From contig CBFFRP010000288.1 in NCBI GenBank assembly GCA_965644295.1, forward strand, positions 558,001 to 622,000: a DNA stretch of 64,000 bases, in the 5' to 3' direction. The position numbers and the translations under genes are program-made. The notes beneath the pieces are model-generated. The model did not search any database. It was given only the letters and a program-made list of their open reading frames with translations, and had not been told where the DNA came from. Below are positions 1-10,800 of this stretch, piece by piece (the stretch's first letter is position 1; each line of letters starts with the position of its first letter). This stretch comes from Paraphysomonas bandaiensis. Its lineage: Eukaryota > Chrysophyceae.

Positions 1-1
1 C

Positions 2-2707
2 TCTACACCTCTTTCTGTATGTTCTGATAAACGGAGCGATAGCCCGCCTTCTCCCACAGCTCGATTTACATATAGTAACGGCAGATCTGCTCTTGTCCTT
101 CAACGTCGCCCACCAGGTCTGGTATCTCACATAATTTCCCAGGCAATGGAACCAGACTCTGATGATGACTCTGATGCTGACTCTTTCACTGGTACGATTA
201 AATTTCTTGCTTTTGTTTCATGTCACGTAGCTCTTTGTTTTTGCCGTGTAGACCATACATCTCCCTCGTTAACAAAGAACAGTGAAACTAGTGTGTTAGA
301 AAGCTGGAGGCACCTTGTACTTCGCTTGATATCCAAAAACACTAATTGGGACAATGTGTATACCATCGTTCACTCTGAATCGACACCCACTGTGGAACTT
401 CTTGGAAAATTGCCGCACACCAAGAAGCGTGCAATATCCCGGCTGACAGTGGCACGTCGTAAGTCCCTTGCCTTGCAAGAGCTTGCAGAGAGATTTGATA
501 GACTGCCTGAGATAGAATGTGATCCAGAGAATTGGACGGAGAGATATAATATTGCGGCAGAGGGGGGTATGCGCCCCGTAACGCTTATATGTAGTGGAGA
601 GCTACAATATGATATGCTCCGAGGGATAAGCACTGACTTGTCGGAGACTGCTTCTGTGGATAGAACCCGTGCGATGTCTGTGGATGACGTTGGTTCACCC
701 ACCCCTGCTGTGACAATGGTGCTCAAGCAACTTCGAAAACTTACACATATTCTTCATGAATTCGTCAACACGGAGTCCACGTTTGTGAATGACATGAAGA
801 AGCTGGTCACACTACTGAATGAAATCAAGTACTCGACACTCCCTCGAGTACGTGAGTTTGTCCACGCAGCCTCTTTTGTCGGGATCAACACTGCCACTGA
901 GACCATCAACACCATTAACACTCAATTTCTAGTCAAGTTGAAAATGTTTACCGAGCAACAGGACGAGCCTGAGGAATCGGATGCACTTATGTTGTTCCAA
1001 CGCTCAAGCGCATTCTGTAAGGGTATCTTCGATTCACTGGTTCAATTTGGCCCCTTTTTCCCCCTATTCTCGCAATTTATTATCAATCATGATGATTTTT
1101 CCCTCGTGTACAGCACCCTCTCTTTTGAGGACGCTGACTTTAGAGCATATATGACATCATGCGAACGAATGCTAGGCGAATCTCTCTTGTCGCTCATCAT
1201 CAAACCTGTGCAACGACTACCTCGATATGTTCTGTTGTGTAAGGAAATATATTACACCTTAACGAAAGTATGTAAAATGCAAGCACCTTACGATGATGTA
1301 AACATACGGGGTGAATATGAAAACCTGGTATTATTGGAGGAGCGGTCTAGGAGTGTGTATAAAATCATTTCTACTTGTGCGAAAGAGTGCAATAACACAG
1401 TCAGGGTTCATCAAGACAACCTTCGCATGCACGAGCTGAATAGGCTGTTCATGGAAGGAGGTACAGATGTCGAAACTAGTGACCTGGTGCACAAGATGAG
1501 GAGAATAATGAAAGAGGGCCAGTTAAAGAGACATCACAGACACGGTGGTGTCAAAGTTCATGTTGTTCAAGTATTTTCAGATATTCTCTTATCATCCTCT
1601 CCCTCTGGTAAGGGCCTCAGACTTGAACAAAATATTAGTCTGGATCGAAGGAGTGATACCCTTTGCCTGCCAATCCCATCGATGCATCAGAGTGCATCGT
1701 CTTCGTGGTTTGTTTTATCCAGCATAGAGAAGACGCTGTACTTTTGTGCCAAGGATAGTGCTGACATGCTGAGGTGGGTGGAAACTATAAACTTGTGTTT
1801 AAAAGAAAATAAAGCCGACAGCGATACTTTTATGATGATGAACCAAGTAGTCCTAGTTAACACTCTCATTGGAGAAATTAATCGGATGAAAACTGAGAAT
1901 AATCATCCTTGCGATATGGGGGATGGCACTTGTAGAAGAGCACGAGGTGTGTCCTTTCAGCCTACCTTCGTTGAGAACGCGAACTTAATTCAAACATGCT
2001 GGTGGAACCTCGTAGATGTATTAGAAGAACTTGACCCCGGTGGTCATGACTCGACTTCTGAACATAATTTACGTCGAGTTGTTGAGCATCATGCGAACGA
2101 AGTTGTCAGTAAGATGGTTGATGCGATCGAGATAGGCGACGAAAAAAACTCGGATTTAATTGCATCTCTCATATCTGGCCCTCGTTCCTATCTTATTTCA
2201 TGTGGAATTTTCTTTGAGTATCCTGGTGGATCGAATGCCAGTATAGAAATGGGTGAAAGGCCGACAATGTTGAAATTGTTTTTGATGAGCGAAGTATTGA
2301 TTGTAACTTATTTGGACAAGGTCAACGATCCCTTGAAATATGCGTTCCATGTGAAATTAACTGAGTTGGAGTGCTCAGATTACAGAGATGGGGTGGGAGA
2401 TCTGGCGATACTATTAGTGAACAAGTCTGCACGTGCTGTTAAGCGTCGATTTTCATTGATTCCCAGCCAGACTACCCCAAACTATAGCAAGAGGTTAATA
2501 TTTGCGACCTCTATAGATATGAAGTTCGACTGGCTGGCACTGATAACTCAGGCCACAGCGCATTGTAATCATGGTCGAGGTATTGGCGATGGATATGCGT
2601 CCCCAATCGAAAGTCTGAAGTCCATACTCTTGGACCGGGTGGAGACAGATGTTTTACGAAGTGCATGGGTCACTAAAAAGAAGAACAATACTATTGAATT
2701 ACTGTGA
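2..2707 (+). CDS. RhoGEF: DH domain followed by PH domain (5' end outside window)
   Basis: Guanine-nucleotide exchange factor for Rho-family GTPases. The frame is open from the first bases of the window, so the ATG at 146 is probably internal and the true start lies upstream. From the ATG at 146 the frame gives 853 residues. Residues about 190-430 form the DH (RhoGEF) domain; the strongest landmark is 'IIKPVQRLPRYVLL', matching the conserved third helix of DH domains. A PH domain follows at about 450-555, ending in a 'MLRWVETI' helix. Residues about 670-805 look like a second, diverged PH-type fold. The N-terminus is Ser/Pro/Asp rich. A candidate intron runs from 192 (GTACGA) to AG at 230 or 251. 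It is 39 or 60 nt, both multiples of three without a stop, so the frame reads through it. DH and PH are clear; target GTPase and the second PH are inference. Confidence 0.85.
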   Translation, partial: STPLSVCSDKRSDSPPSPTARFTYSNGRSALVLQRRPPGLVSHIISQAMEPDSDDDSDADSFTGTIKFLAFVSCHVALCFCRVDHTSPSLTKNSETSVLESWRHLVLRLISKNTNWDNVYTIVHSESTPTVELLGKLPHTKKRAISRLTVARRKSLALQELAERFDRLPEIECDPENWTERYNIAAEGGMRPVTLICSGELQYDMLRGISTDLSETASVDRTRAMSVDDVGSPTPAVTMVLKQLRKLTHILHEFVNTESTFVNDMKKLVTLLNEIKYSTLPRVREFVHAASFVGINTATETINTINTQFLVKLKMFTEQQDEPEESDALMLFQRSSAFCKGIFDSLVQFGPFFPLFSQFIINHDDFSLVYSTLSFEDADFRAYMTSCERMLGESLLSLIIKPVQRLPRYVLLCKEIYYTLTKVCKMQAPYDDVNIRGEYENLVLLEERSRSVYKIISTCAKECNNTVRVHQDNLRMHELNRLFMEGGTDVETSDLVHKMRRIMKEGQLKRHHRHGGVKVHVVQVFSDILLSSSPSGKGLRLEQNISLDRRSDTLCLPIPSMHQSASSSWFVLSSIEKTLYFCAKDSADMLRWVETINLCLKENKADSDTFMMMNQVVLVNTLIGEINRMKTENNHPCDMGDGTCRRARGVSFQPTFVENANLIQTCWWNLVDVLEELDPGGHDSTSEHNLRRVVEHHANEVVSKMVDAIEIGDEKNSDLIASLISGPRSYLISCGIFFEYPGGSNASIEMGERPTMLKLFLMSEVLIVTYLDKVNDPLKYAFHVKLTELECSDYRDGVGDLAILLVNKSARAVKRRFSLIPSQTTPNYSKRLIFATSIDMKFDWLALITQATAHCNHGRGIGDGYASPIESLKSILLDRVETDVLRSAWVTKKKNNTIELL

Positions 2708-3292
2708 TAATATGATCGAAAAGTGTGTCTTGTATTTTATATGATGTGTATCGTGGTGAGATATTTGTAAATGCAACACAACAGTTTTATTAATGGAGTT
2801 GCGAATAAGTTAAATTAAGTATCAACTTTTCATCACAGCCGACAAGAGCGAATCATCACAAGGAAACAAAGAGGGCTTGTATGTATATAATGGCTCCTTT
2901 GTCATAGCGCAAACTACAGTATCTTCAGATGATGTAGTATGCCCCACTGAACATTCCTGATGTAATGTATTTCTTAGTCGTACTATCTCATTGCTAGTTA
3001 TCTTATCTAGCATTAACTCTATGGTAATTTAATCTATTTACATATATATTGAGAGCTGCTAGCGTGCAATGTATTGTACAATTGGAGACTGGAGTAGCTA
3101 ATTCTTCATTCAGCACGAAAAAACCAATTTGTGTCTTATAGGACTAGTGTATATAGAGTGTAAAGAGATTAAATTTCAGATACGCAAAAAATTCATTCTT
3201 TTCTGCAACAGTATAATAATTACAGAAAGGGGTTGTTATGATGTACGCACACAAGTATAACTCGACGTCATTTTCACCACTATTATTAGTAG
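2708..3292. other. Convergent intergenic region
   Basis: AT-rich spacer between the stop codons of the RhoGEF gene and the minus-strand XK-related-like gene, so it mainly holds two 3' ends. A 63-codon minus-strand frame (2822-3013) is present but has no recognisable family or clear splice context. I see nothing else in it. Confidence 0.5.
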
Positions 3293-5320
3293 TTAGGAGA
3301 ATATCTCATCGTAATCACCAACGAAGGACTTAATGTACCGTACTATATCTACTCCAAACAAGATGTCAAAATGTGTCTCTAAACCTCGACGAATCAATTC
3401 GGCGTTAAAACGTCTGTGAATTTCCCGCACTACAGATACATCATAAAACTGAGGAGGGAAATTCTTCATGTCCACAATATCAGTTCGAAATAACTGAAAC
3501 CTCCAGACGAATGGAATCAAGCACACTAGCACAGAAATTAGCAAAATATAACCTATGGTAAGGTATAATGAAAGCACAGATACGTTGGAAGTTGCATCAA
3601 GTCCAAGTCGAATGAAGGGAAACGTGATTCCATATATAACGAACAGTATGAATGCCGGTGTCCACAGTATGGCGCAAAAGAGACCCACACACATAAATAC
3701 CATCCCTGTGTAAAATTTATATTTATCCCCGACAACTTCCCCATCTAATGAGCTACTCAGTGATTTGAATATCTCCGATCGACTGGCCAGTTCACGTCGA
3801 GTGTCTGTCATGAATCCACCCACAGCACGTGACACAGCGGCGTGACGCACAGCTGTCCTCGCCTGTGTGTCATCATCTGTATCTGCAATTAACTGAAATA
3901 GTGCAATCTGATGTCTGACATCGACCTCTTCCGAGTCTACAGGGGTGATAATAATCTGACGTGCCTGGCGCGGAGAACCTGAAAAAGAAATACTATTATT
4001 GATATCGCAATAGAGTTGACGCGTTGCAGTAATGATATCCAATGAGTGAATACCTACAGTCGCCAGCCACTCTAGCAGTGCTGCTCGTTCATAAGGCCGC
4101 CTTTCAAGTGCTGATCGCCTTGCACCATTGTCGTTGTGTGTAACTGCATATCGCCGCATGCACTGTTTCAGCTGCTCTACATCCCGTCTGCACTGCAACA
4201 CAAACTTGTTTGTCACTTGAACGCGAGTGTCAGTAAGATGGAGAGAAAGAAAACGATAGAGAGAAGAGTAGAATCCCCAGTGTTGAGCATGCTCTGGGTC
4301 AAGGGATTTGAATACCACTATAGGAATCAGGCTAAGTCTACTGGTAAGGAAAATCACGCACACTGGAATTATAGCAAGTACCCAAGCCACTGAACGCACA
4401 AGGTATATATCGAACCATACGTGCTCTTGAGAAGCCGAGTAAGGAAGGGTGTTCCGATTAATCTTCAAATTATCATCAATCATGCTGAACACCACTAAGC
4501 ATAAGCCACCCAAAATTAGAAGTCCACATCCGATGCCGAAAAGCCACAACCATATGGTATCAGTGAGCCCCCCGGAGACATCAGTGCCATCGGAAAATAG
4601 CCAAGAGACAGTTGCAAATAAATTAAAACAGTCAGCAATAATGCATATGAAATTAAATAGGAAAGTGGGTCGATGTATGGAGTAGGAAAGTAGGTACCCT
4701 TTGCTGCTGATGACCCCTATAGAAATGATGATTGAGATGACGAAGAGAGGAGAAGCCCGTCCCGATGTGATTACCGCAATAGTTTGCAGCACACACTGAG
4801 GGATCGCCTCAGCAAGTGCTTCAGCCAAAAACCCAGCATGAGATTGGTACTTGTGTTGTATATAGCTCCATAGCATGTCACCACCACTGCCATCATTCTC
4901 TGGCGCTGATTCGGAAGTTGGTTTCAACCCAATTCCTTTCAGATTTGTGTCAATCCAACTAAAGCGAAACGCTTCTACCCATGTAAAAAATGGAACAAGC
5001 TGGCTAAATGGAAATACACAAATAAATACGATTATCTTTTTGCTTGGTGATAAATGTTTGCCCCAGGTAGCTGTAAAGAGGAAGCTATAGCTGAACTGAG
5101 CAACAAAAAATATAGCCACTGATATAGCAAAGAATTCAAATTTTCCCTCAATATAAAACTCACGACACACTAACACATCGAGAACAATATCTGTAATAGA
5201 GAAAAAGACAACTAATAAATCGTTTATTAAAAAGTCTAACGCAGACAGGAACTTTGCTTGTGATCGTGCTGATAATTGGCAGCAACCACTGGACTCTGGG
5301 GAAGAAGCAGTCACTTGCAT
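3293..5320 (-). CDS. XK-related-like multi-pass membrane protein
   Basis: Polytopic membrane protein resembling the XK/XKR family, whose animal members include phospholipid scramblases. The start chosen is the ATG at 5320 (675 residues). The frame stays open to 5626, but those extra residues lack membrane segments or conservation and overlap the divergent promoter region. Seen: a hydrophobic helix with 'DIVLDVLVCREFY' near the N-terminus, comparable to the XKR first helix with buried acidic residues; 'LAEAIPQCVLQTIAVI', comparable to the family's E-x-x-P-Q-x-x-L-Q helix; several further hydrophobic segments; a long charged cytoplasmic-type stretch in the second half; then three more membrane helices and a soluble tail. 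It is longer than animal XKRs (about 400-650 residues). Assignment rests on pattern resemblance; another polytopic family is possible. Scramblase activity is not shown by the sequence. Confidence 0.6.
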   Translation of the reverse strand: MQVTASSPESSGCCQLSARSQAKFLSALDFLINDLLVVFFSITDIVLDVLVCREFYIEGKFEFFAISVAIFFVAQFSYSFLFTATWGKHLSPSKKIIVFICVFPFSQLVPFFTWVEAFRFSWIDTNLKGIGLKPTSESAPENDGSGGDMLWSYIQHKYQSHAGFLAEALAEAIPQCVLQTIAVITSGRASPLFVISIIISIGVISSKGYLLSYSIHRPTFLFNFICIIADCFNLFATVSWLFSDGTDVSGGLTDTIWLWLFGIGCGLLILGGLCLVVFSMIDDNLKINRNTLPYSASQEHVWFDIYLVRSVAWVLAIIPVCVIFLTSRLSLIPIVVFKSLDPEHAQHWGFYSSLYRFLSLHLTDTRVQVTNKFVLQCRRDVEQLKQCMRRYAVTHNDNGARRSALERRPYERAALLEWLATVGIHSLDIITATRQLYCDINNSISFSGSPRQARQIIITPVDSEEVDVRHQIALFQLIADTDDDTQARTAVRHAAVSRAVGGFMTDTRRELASRSEIFKSLSSSLDGEVVGDKYKFYTGMVFMCVGLFCAILWTPAFILFVIYGITFPFIRLGLDATSNVSVLSLYLTIGYILLISVLVCLIPFVWRFQLFRTDIVDMKNFPPQFYDVSVVREIHRRFNAELIRRGLETHFDILFGVDIVRYIKSFVGDYDEIFS

Positions 5321-5725
5321 AATGGATTCTCGTATGAGGAGAATGAATAAGCTGTGATTATTCTTCACTCCTAGTTTACGAATGGACCATTTGACAGTGT
5401 TACCACTGTAGAGTTGTTGTTTTGTAGTGAATGCGAATGAATATACAGGATTTCGAATGGGGAAGTTTCCGGTTTCTTCTTGACCAATCAAGTAAGATAA
5501 ACAAGGAATACTTACTGTAGATTCGCTGTGTATAAAAAAAATATATCGATTGGGGTGGGGTATACTGTTGTATTCTGATGTATGTACCTGTATTCCACTG
5601 CTATATGCATGTACACAACTACACAACGCAAGTTAGGAGCGGAGGACGAGATCTGGCTGCAGGGACCTCTGCTCCAGTTGGACCACCTCCAGATGTCATC
5701 AGTAGTTGTCGTGGAACTATAAGCC
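5321..5725. promoter_or_regulatory. Divergent intergenic region (shared promoter candidate)
   Basis: About 400 bp between the start codons of the minus-strand XK-related-like gene and the plus-strand membrane-hydrolase gene. Both promoters and 5' leaders must lie here. I recognise no specific box with confidence. The reading frame upstream of the minus gene's ATG stays open through much of this stretch, so its start could be somewhat further upstream. Confidence 0.45.
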
Positions 5726-8700
5726 ATGAAAAGTGAAGTTCATACATCACCGGTAACTAATTCATCACTGCAGTTTAATGCATCACAGTCTCAGGAGGAG
5801 GTTGCAAGTGGTGCCGTGACTAACAGCACTGGGAACTCCTATCACGGAGACATCGAGCTCCGTGATGAGACTAACGCCGGAGATATTGAGAATGAACGTG
5901 TCAGTCAGTCTGACTCAAGTCACACAAATCAGAATGCAGGGTGTTCGAAGTTAACATGTGAATCACAGTGTCCACAGATTAACGTGTGCAATTCACAGAT
6001 TCGAGAAAGAATTTGTGCTATAGCTGTGTTTGTAGACATATTATCATCTTGGAAGCTTTTAATTATGCCCTTGCTAATTCTATGGAGTGTCGGTAGCCCA
6101 AAGTATATATTTTTTATATGGCCGTTGTGGGGTTTATTCAATTTTGGTGTTTATGGTTTATATTTCTTGAGTGAAGATATGGACGAATCAATCTACGAAA
6201 AATATCCGGAGTGGCTACAACATATCGCGAACACCACTCGATGCTCAAAGTTAGTTGCGAGAAGGATACTGATTGTGTGGTCCTGTGGTGATATATTCTT
6301 GAGTGTCTTATGCTTCACGGTGGCGTTTGTCATGATGAATCTTATATTTGTAGATTCTGACGGCACTTTATGCGAAGGTTGGCGACAGGAGTACGTCGCT
6401 GGCGTTATACAACTTTTTTTTTGCACACTGTCTGTTGTGTGCAGGGTTTCAATGCTTGCAAGTCTGCCGTGTGGATGTACAGTGGCGCCGACAGACAGAA
6501 ATGACACTAAACGTGATGCGCTACTTCAGTATTGTGTGGCTTTATCACCAATTATGTGTGGACTCTGTATATTTTGCGTGGTGCTATCTGTCGTTTTCCT
6601 TTCCGTCACTTTGCATGATTTTCTCAAATCAGAGTTTTACTACACCCATGACGGAGGGGATAAGGGTTGCGACCCCATGGTACCACAAGTTTGCGCACTT
6701 CCATATCCTTCGTCACACTTCCTCCGACCAGACCCTAGCACGCAAACGGGTTTCCGGGTAGCAATACCGGATCGCACATTACCATTCCTGCGGCGTGGCG
6801 TGAGGATGACTGCAAGCTACTCTGCCAATAGGTTCGTTTGCTTTATTATTCAGACGTCGATATTGAAGATCTACATTTGCTAGGTATGATGGGTTCTCCA
6901 TGGCTCCTATGCTACTATGGTATCTTCCTAAAGTACAGGACAACCAACTTGTGTCATATGACAATATTGAAATGTCGGTTGTTTTGAACAGTACCACTCT
7001 GCTGATCGAGACTTCTAGTGGGGCATTACACCCACACTTCACCGAAAAAGACTACATTGACGAAGAAGCAGATAGGATTGCCTACATCAACCCTGCTTCC
7101 GCCCTCAGATACAACACCACATATCTTGCCGTCGTGCAGAATCTAACAGACAGTAATGGAATTCGGCTGATACCATCTGCGTTGATGCAAAGTTACGTTG
7201 CATCCTACCTTTCTGGTAGTCTGCCAACTGAATTATCATCAGATGAACGGTTCCGAAGGTGCAGGGATTACTATTTTCCCTTGTTAGAATCAATGGGTGT
7301 TCGAGTAATAGATTTGCAGCTCATATGGGACTTTCATACTGCATCTCAGGAGTCGTTGTTACAAGATCTTGAGCCGGTTGCGGAACTTACGAAATCATTA
7401 CTTGTGGATCATACTCAAAAAAAGGAATCAGCATTGTATGAAACGACTTCAGTATTTCATGACAGCTGCAGCAATGGAAATGGGAAAATTGATACTGCTG
7501 CCTACTACACACTTTCGGTACCGTGGTATTTAAACAGCCATAAGGTATTGTTTTGAAGGCATGTTTCCGCTCTGATGTATATTTCAGCGGCAAAAAAGTT
7601 ATTTAAATATGGACATTGTGCAAGGGGAAACCCCGGAATTTTCTTTCAGTTCTAGTCTCCTACTCCAAGTATAGTATGCACTGTTCTGAAATTCAAATAG
7701 GAGTATGTATTTACTTATATGGTACATTGTCTAGATTCCATGTTCTGTTAAAATTGGAGAGGTTGCGCCATCTGCACTTGTTGAAATAGGACATGGACTC
7801 TTTTGGGGTCAGTTATGGCGCTGTCTGATCATACGCTTTTTGCCTCATGTAATCCAATAGATAGAGGATTCGCCCGTAGTAGGTGGCTGAGGCGCCAGGC
7901 GAACAAGATGGGCTGGATCTTGTGGAGCATGGACTGGAGAGGTTTGACGCGTTTTGACCTACCGATGTTTGCTCGAATGCTGATGCATGATCTCGGCAAA
8001 GGGACTCTATTCTTTCGATCTGCTCTTGTGCAGGTTTTTTAACGCGAATTCAGTCAAGTTATTTTGCTTACTAATCAATTAGGGGTTCTCCGATAAGCTT
8101 GTTGGAAAAGTAATGGCGAAGGAAATTCTTCGCAGGGAATTTTCTTACCTGGATATATTTGAATCAGATGGAAATCTTTCCATACCCAGCACATATTTGG
8201 GTCTCTCGCTCGGGGGACTCATGGGTGCTGGGTGGGTAGCTTTTGCATCTGAGCATAGTAGGACAGTATTAATGGCAGGAGGAAGTAGCATGTCATTCCT
8301 TCTAGGGAGATCTGACTTATTGGGACTGTATATTCAGCTTTGTGATTTACAGTTCTACTCGAGGTATGCTTCTATATATGGAAAATTATATCGCTCCGAC
8401 GTAAGCTATTGCCTTGCTTTAGGAAGGATTTTCGAATAGCATTGCAAATTATGCAAATTACATTCGATGTTTTTGAATCGTCTGGTTGGGCACATTCTGG
8501 AAGGTCAGAAATTAGAGAATTATTTGCATCGCTAACATCCTGCATCATCAGGTATAATGAGTCGCAAGTACTAATTCAGAATGGAGTTGGGGACTCAACT
8601 ATATCTCCCATCGCTGGTAGAATTTTGGCAGCCAATCTCAATGCAAAAGTTTTAGAGGTGTACGTTTTATTCACTTCTTCTATAGTAATTTTCTTGCTCA

Positions 8701-9081
8701 TCTTGCAGAATGTTGCTGGAGTGATCGCGACATTGCCTCGCGTAAAATCACCTGTAGTAAACTCCACTGCCACCTATTATCAAGTAGGGTACCTTGCTAC
8801 CTATATTTACTCAGTGTGAGAATAGCTTATAGATTGTTTACGAAAGAGATGAAAAAGAAATTCCTGAAAAGGCGAAACCACCTGAAGGTACATTAGCTGG
8901 ATTGCATAACTTGTGTTACACCTTCATATTTTTAGACTCGACCAATGTACATAGGTGTTTTGCGCTCGAAGATGATGTACAACTCATGAATTCGCGATTT
9001 ATATTTGATGGCACAGTTATCAATCCGTGTGGTGATAATCCTTGCGTCTATGATGATATCGTACGGTGTAATTATGAATAA
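5726..9081 (+). CDS. Multi-pass membrane protein with alpha/beta-hydrolase-like ectodomain
   Basis: Eleven exons, 945 residues: 5726-6831, 6884-7544, 7588-7668, 7735-7807, 7861-8033, 8083-8363, 8423-8503, 8552-8657, 8709-8783, 8833-8887, 8936-9081. All introns are GT-AG, 43-66 nt, and phases close exactly; the introns at 8504-8551 and 8658-8708 are in frame. Residues about 1-90 are polar. About 95-300 hold around five hydrophobic helices. At about 315 begins 'CDPMVPQVCALPYP', like the start of large secreted bacterial proteins of uncertain function. Family-like landmarks then follow in order: 'YDGFSMAPML', 'IWDFHTAS', 'EIGHGLFW', 'MDWRGL', a nucleophile elbow 'GLSLGG' (Ser about 740), 'NGVGDS' and a C-terminal 'INPCGDNPC'. 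The cysteines suit an extracellular location. A hydrolase fold is likely; substrate, acid and His are unknown. Exon 3 and its neighbours are the least certain splice choices. Confidence 0.7.
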
Positions 9082-9890
9082 CGATATGAACACTCGCCAT
9101 CATATGGTGCAGAAACCCACCCGGTGCTGAATTGCGCTGACATATATACGATTATAATGTGTGGTGTGTTATGTGTCATACTTTATTTAATACGCGAATG
9201 ACGGCATTGGAGTGTTGTGATGTGTTTCTTATTGCTGTGATTTTCAAACGCCATGAAATATATGCGACATTGCCGAAAATAGAGATACTGCAAACTAACA
9301 CCAGGAAAGCAGTAATTAACGAATACAGAATTATTGTTACACGTAGATTAGAATAATCAGTGGAAATCTGTTTATAATGGGCTCTTCTGAATGAAACAAT
9401 TTCTCTTTACAGAGGATACTGCGAAAATTAAGTAATGTAACGAAATAGACAGATATAACAGCAATTTAAAATCAAATTCTCAGGTAATTAATCAGACTAT
9501 AGTAGTTGCTTTGAAAAGTAAAGACTGAAAGAAGAGTATGATAAATCAAGACCTTTCTCATACTTATTCTTCTATATTCTATATTAAGCATTGTATACGA
9601 ATCATAACTGTACATCAATATTAATAATCTATTCGAGAAAAACTACGACAAACAAGGTTAGAGTTTAAAAGTCCTTTTTTTCTTCTATTCCACATTCCAC
9701 CTGTTAAAGAATGTCTTATTAAAATGTTTTGTATAAGAAAAATGAATGTGACCTGGCTTTAACAATTTTAACACCAACACTGACAACTGACATCATATCT
9801 ATAACATACAAACAAATAATTTTGTTTTGACTTTATTCCGCTGTCGTTTCATATACTCAACTTGACACTGAAAGTCGGGGTAAAACCAGT
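9082..9890. other. Non-coding AT-rich spacer
   Basis: About 800 bp of AT-rich sequence after the stop at 9081 and before the first foldback repeat. It contains only short chance frames. I see no gene, RNA or clear repeat. Confidence 0.5.
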
Positions 9891-9895
9891 AGTAA

Positions 9896-10210
9896 ATGTC
9901 TGATTTTTAGCAATAGGCGCTCAGGACCCTCAACAAAGTCGGACTCGCACCTTTTCGTGGTGTTCTGGGGGATAAGTACCGGAGATATTCTCTCTGGGAA
10001 ACTAACGTGAGCCGCAAACATAGTCAGCAGATATTCTTCTGTCCACGCATAGCCGAATGCTTGTGTGGTACAAGGGACACCAATAAGTGTCAATTTTGTA
10101 GACGTCTTTGGGCCCTGACGAATAAACAGGCATCCGGGACAGGGCCCACCAGAAGGGTAACCGGGGTATTGGGCTGCCTGCTGAAGTCAAGCATCCGGGA
10201 TGTTCACCTT
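9896..10210 (+). repeat. Foldback element: end fragment plus internal block
   Basis: Starts with a piece of element end ('TTAGCAATAGGCG', 9908-9920), followed by an internal block containing 'CGCACCTTTTCGTGGTGTTC', 'GACGTCTTTGGGCCCTGACG' and 'GTATTGGGCTGCCTGCTGA'. The block recurs, diverged or rearranged, near 11430-11915 (inverted), 35560, 45085, 47710 and 62840. Read on the minus strand, the block at 47710-47798 continues into the LINE reverse-transcriptase frame, so the internal block appears to be LINE derived. Confidence 0.7.
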
Positions 10211-10223
10211 AAGAACTCAGAGC

Positions 10224-10414
10224 GGAAGTGGTTGCACCTTGGTGCTTGCGGCGACGCACAAGCAGCTTCCGTAGCGTTAAATAGTGGGATAAAAAAAGTG
10301 TGTACTCTGATTAGTTACAGGTAGAGGACTAACTAGTTTATCTAGCATTCATATCTAGCTACTAAGTTGGTGCAGGTTTTTAACGCCTATTGCTAATAAT
10401 AAGACTTTCAATAT
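10224..10414 (+). repeat. Foldback element, right arm copy
   Basis: Contains the arm core 'TGGTTGCACCTTGGTGCTTG', then 'CGACGCACAAGCAGCTT', 'GCGTTAAATAGTGGGATA' and a terminal 'AACGCCTATTGCTAATAATA'. The same order recurs at 11122, 35748, 47885, 48634 and 63211, and in reverse complement at 10416, 11624 and 63856. Confidence 0.75.
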
Positions 10415-10415
10415 A

Positions 10416-10565
10416 GGCGTTTAGGAGTCAGTGTTAAACTCTGATATTCTACTATTTAACGTTACGAAAGCTACTTGTGCGTCACTGCAAAACCACCAAG
10501 GTGCAACTACTTTCGCTGCATTACGCAGAGCTAACGCAGTTAGCAAGCAGAATGTTGATATACCT
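10416..10565 (-). repeat. Foldback element, inverted (left) arm copy
   Basis: Reverse complement of the arm: 'ATAGGCGTTTAGGAGTCAG', 'CTCTGATATTCTACTATTTA', then 'CTTGTGCGTCACTGCA' and 'CCAAGGTGCAACTACTTTCG', ending with 'AAGCAGAATGTTGATATACC'. It lies directly beside the plus-oriented arm at 10224-10414 and pairs with the arm at 11122-11313 to bracket a LINE ORF1 fragment. Confidence 0.7.
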
Positions 10566-10800
10566 GACACTTTCAACAATACCCACCAGGGTAAGCCTCA
10601 TATCCCCTCCAGTAAAAGAGTCAGTATTCCGAGGTAGGGGGTTGTATTGAAGAATCACTAAGGAGTGGTGGGTAGACATAGGTGCAGTTGATTCTGCATC
10701 TGTTATTACTGTACTGGTGAACGCGCCAGAAGTATTGATTATTGCTTTGTAGAACTAGTCAACAGAACTTTTTGTTATACATAGCACATTTCGCGCCACC

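Noticed and set aside
2822-3013. 63-codon minus-strand frame between the RhoGEF and XK-like genes
   Set aside because: It lies in the shared 3' region of two convergent genes, has no recognisable family and no clear splice partner.
5321-5626. N-terminal extension of the XK-like frame to 5626
   Set aside because: The extra residues lack membrane segments and read through the divergent promoter region; the ATG at 5320 directly precedes the conserved part.
8034-8082. Treating the short frames 6900-8819 as separate small genes
   Set aside because: GT-AG introns join them in phase into one protein with family landmarks in the expected order.
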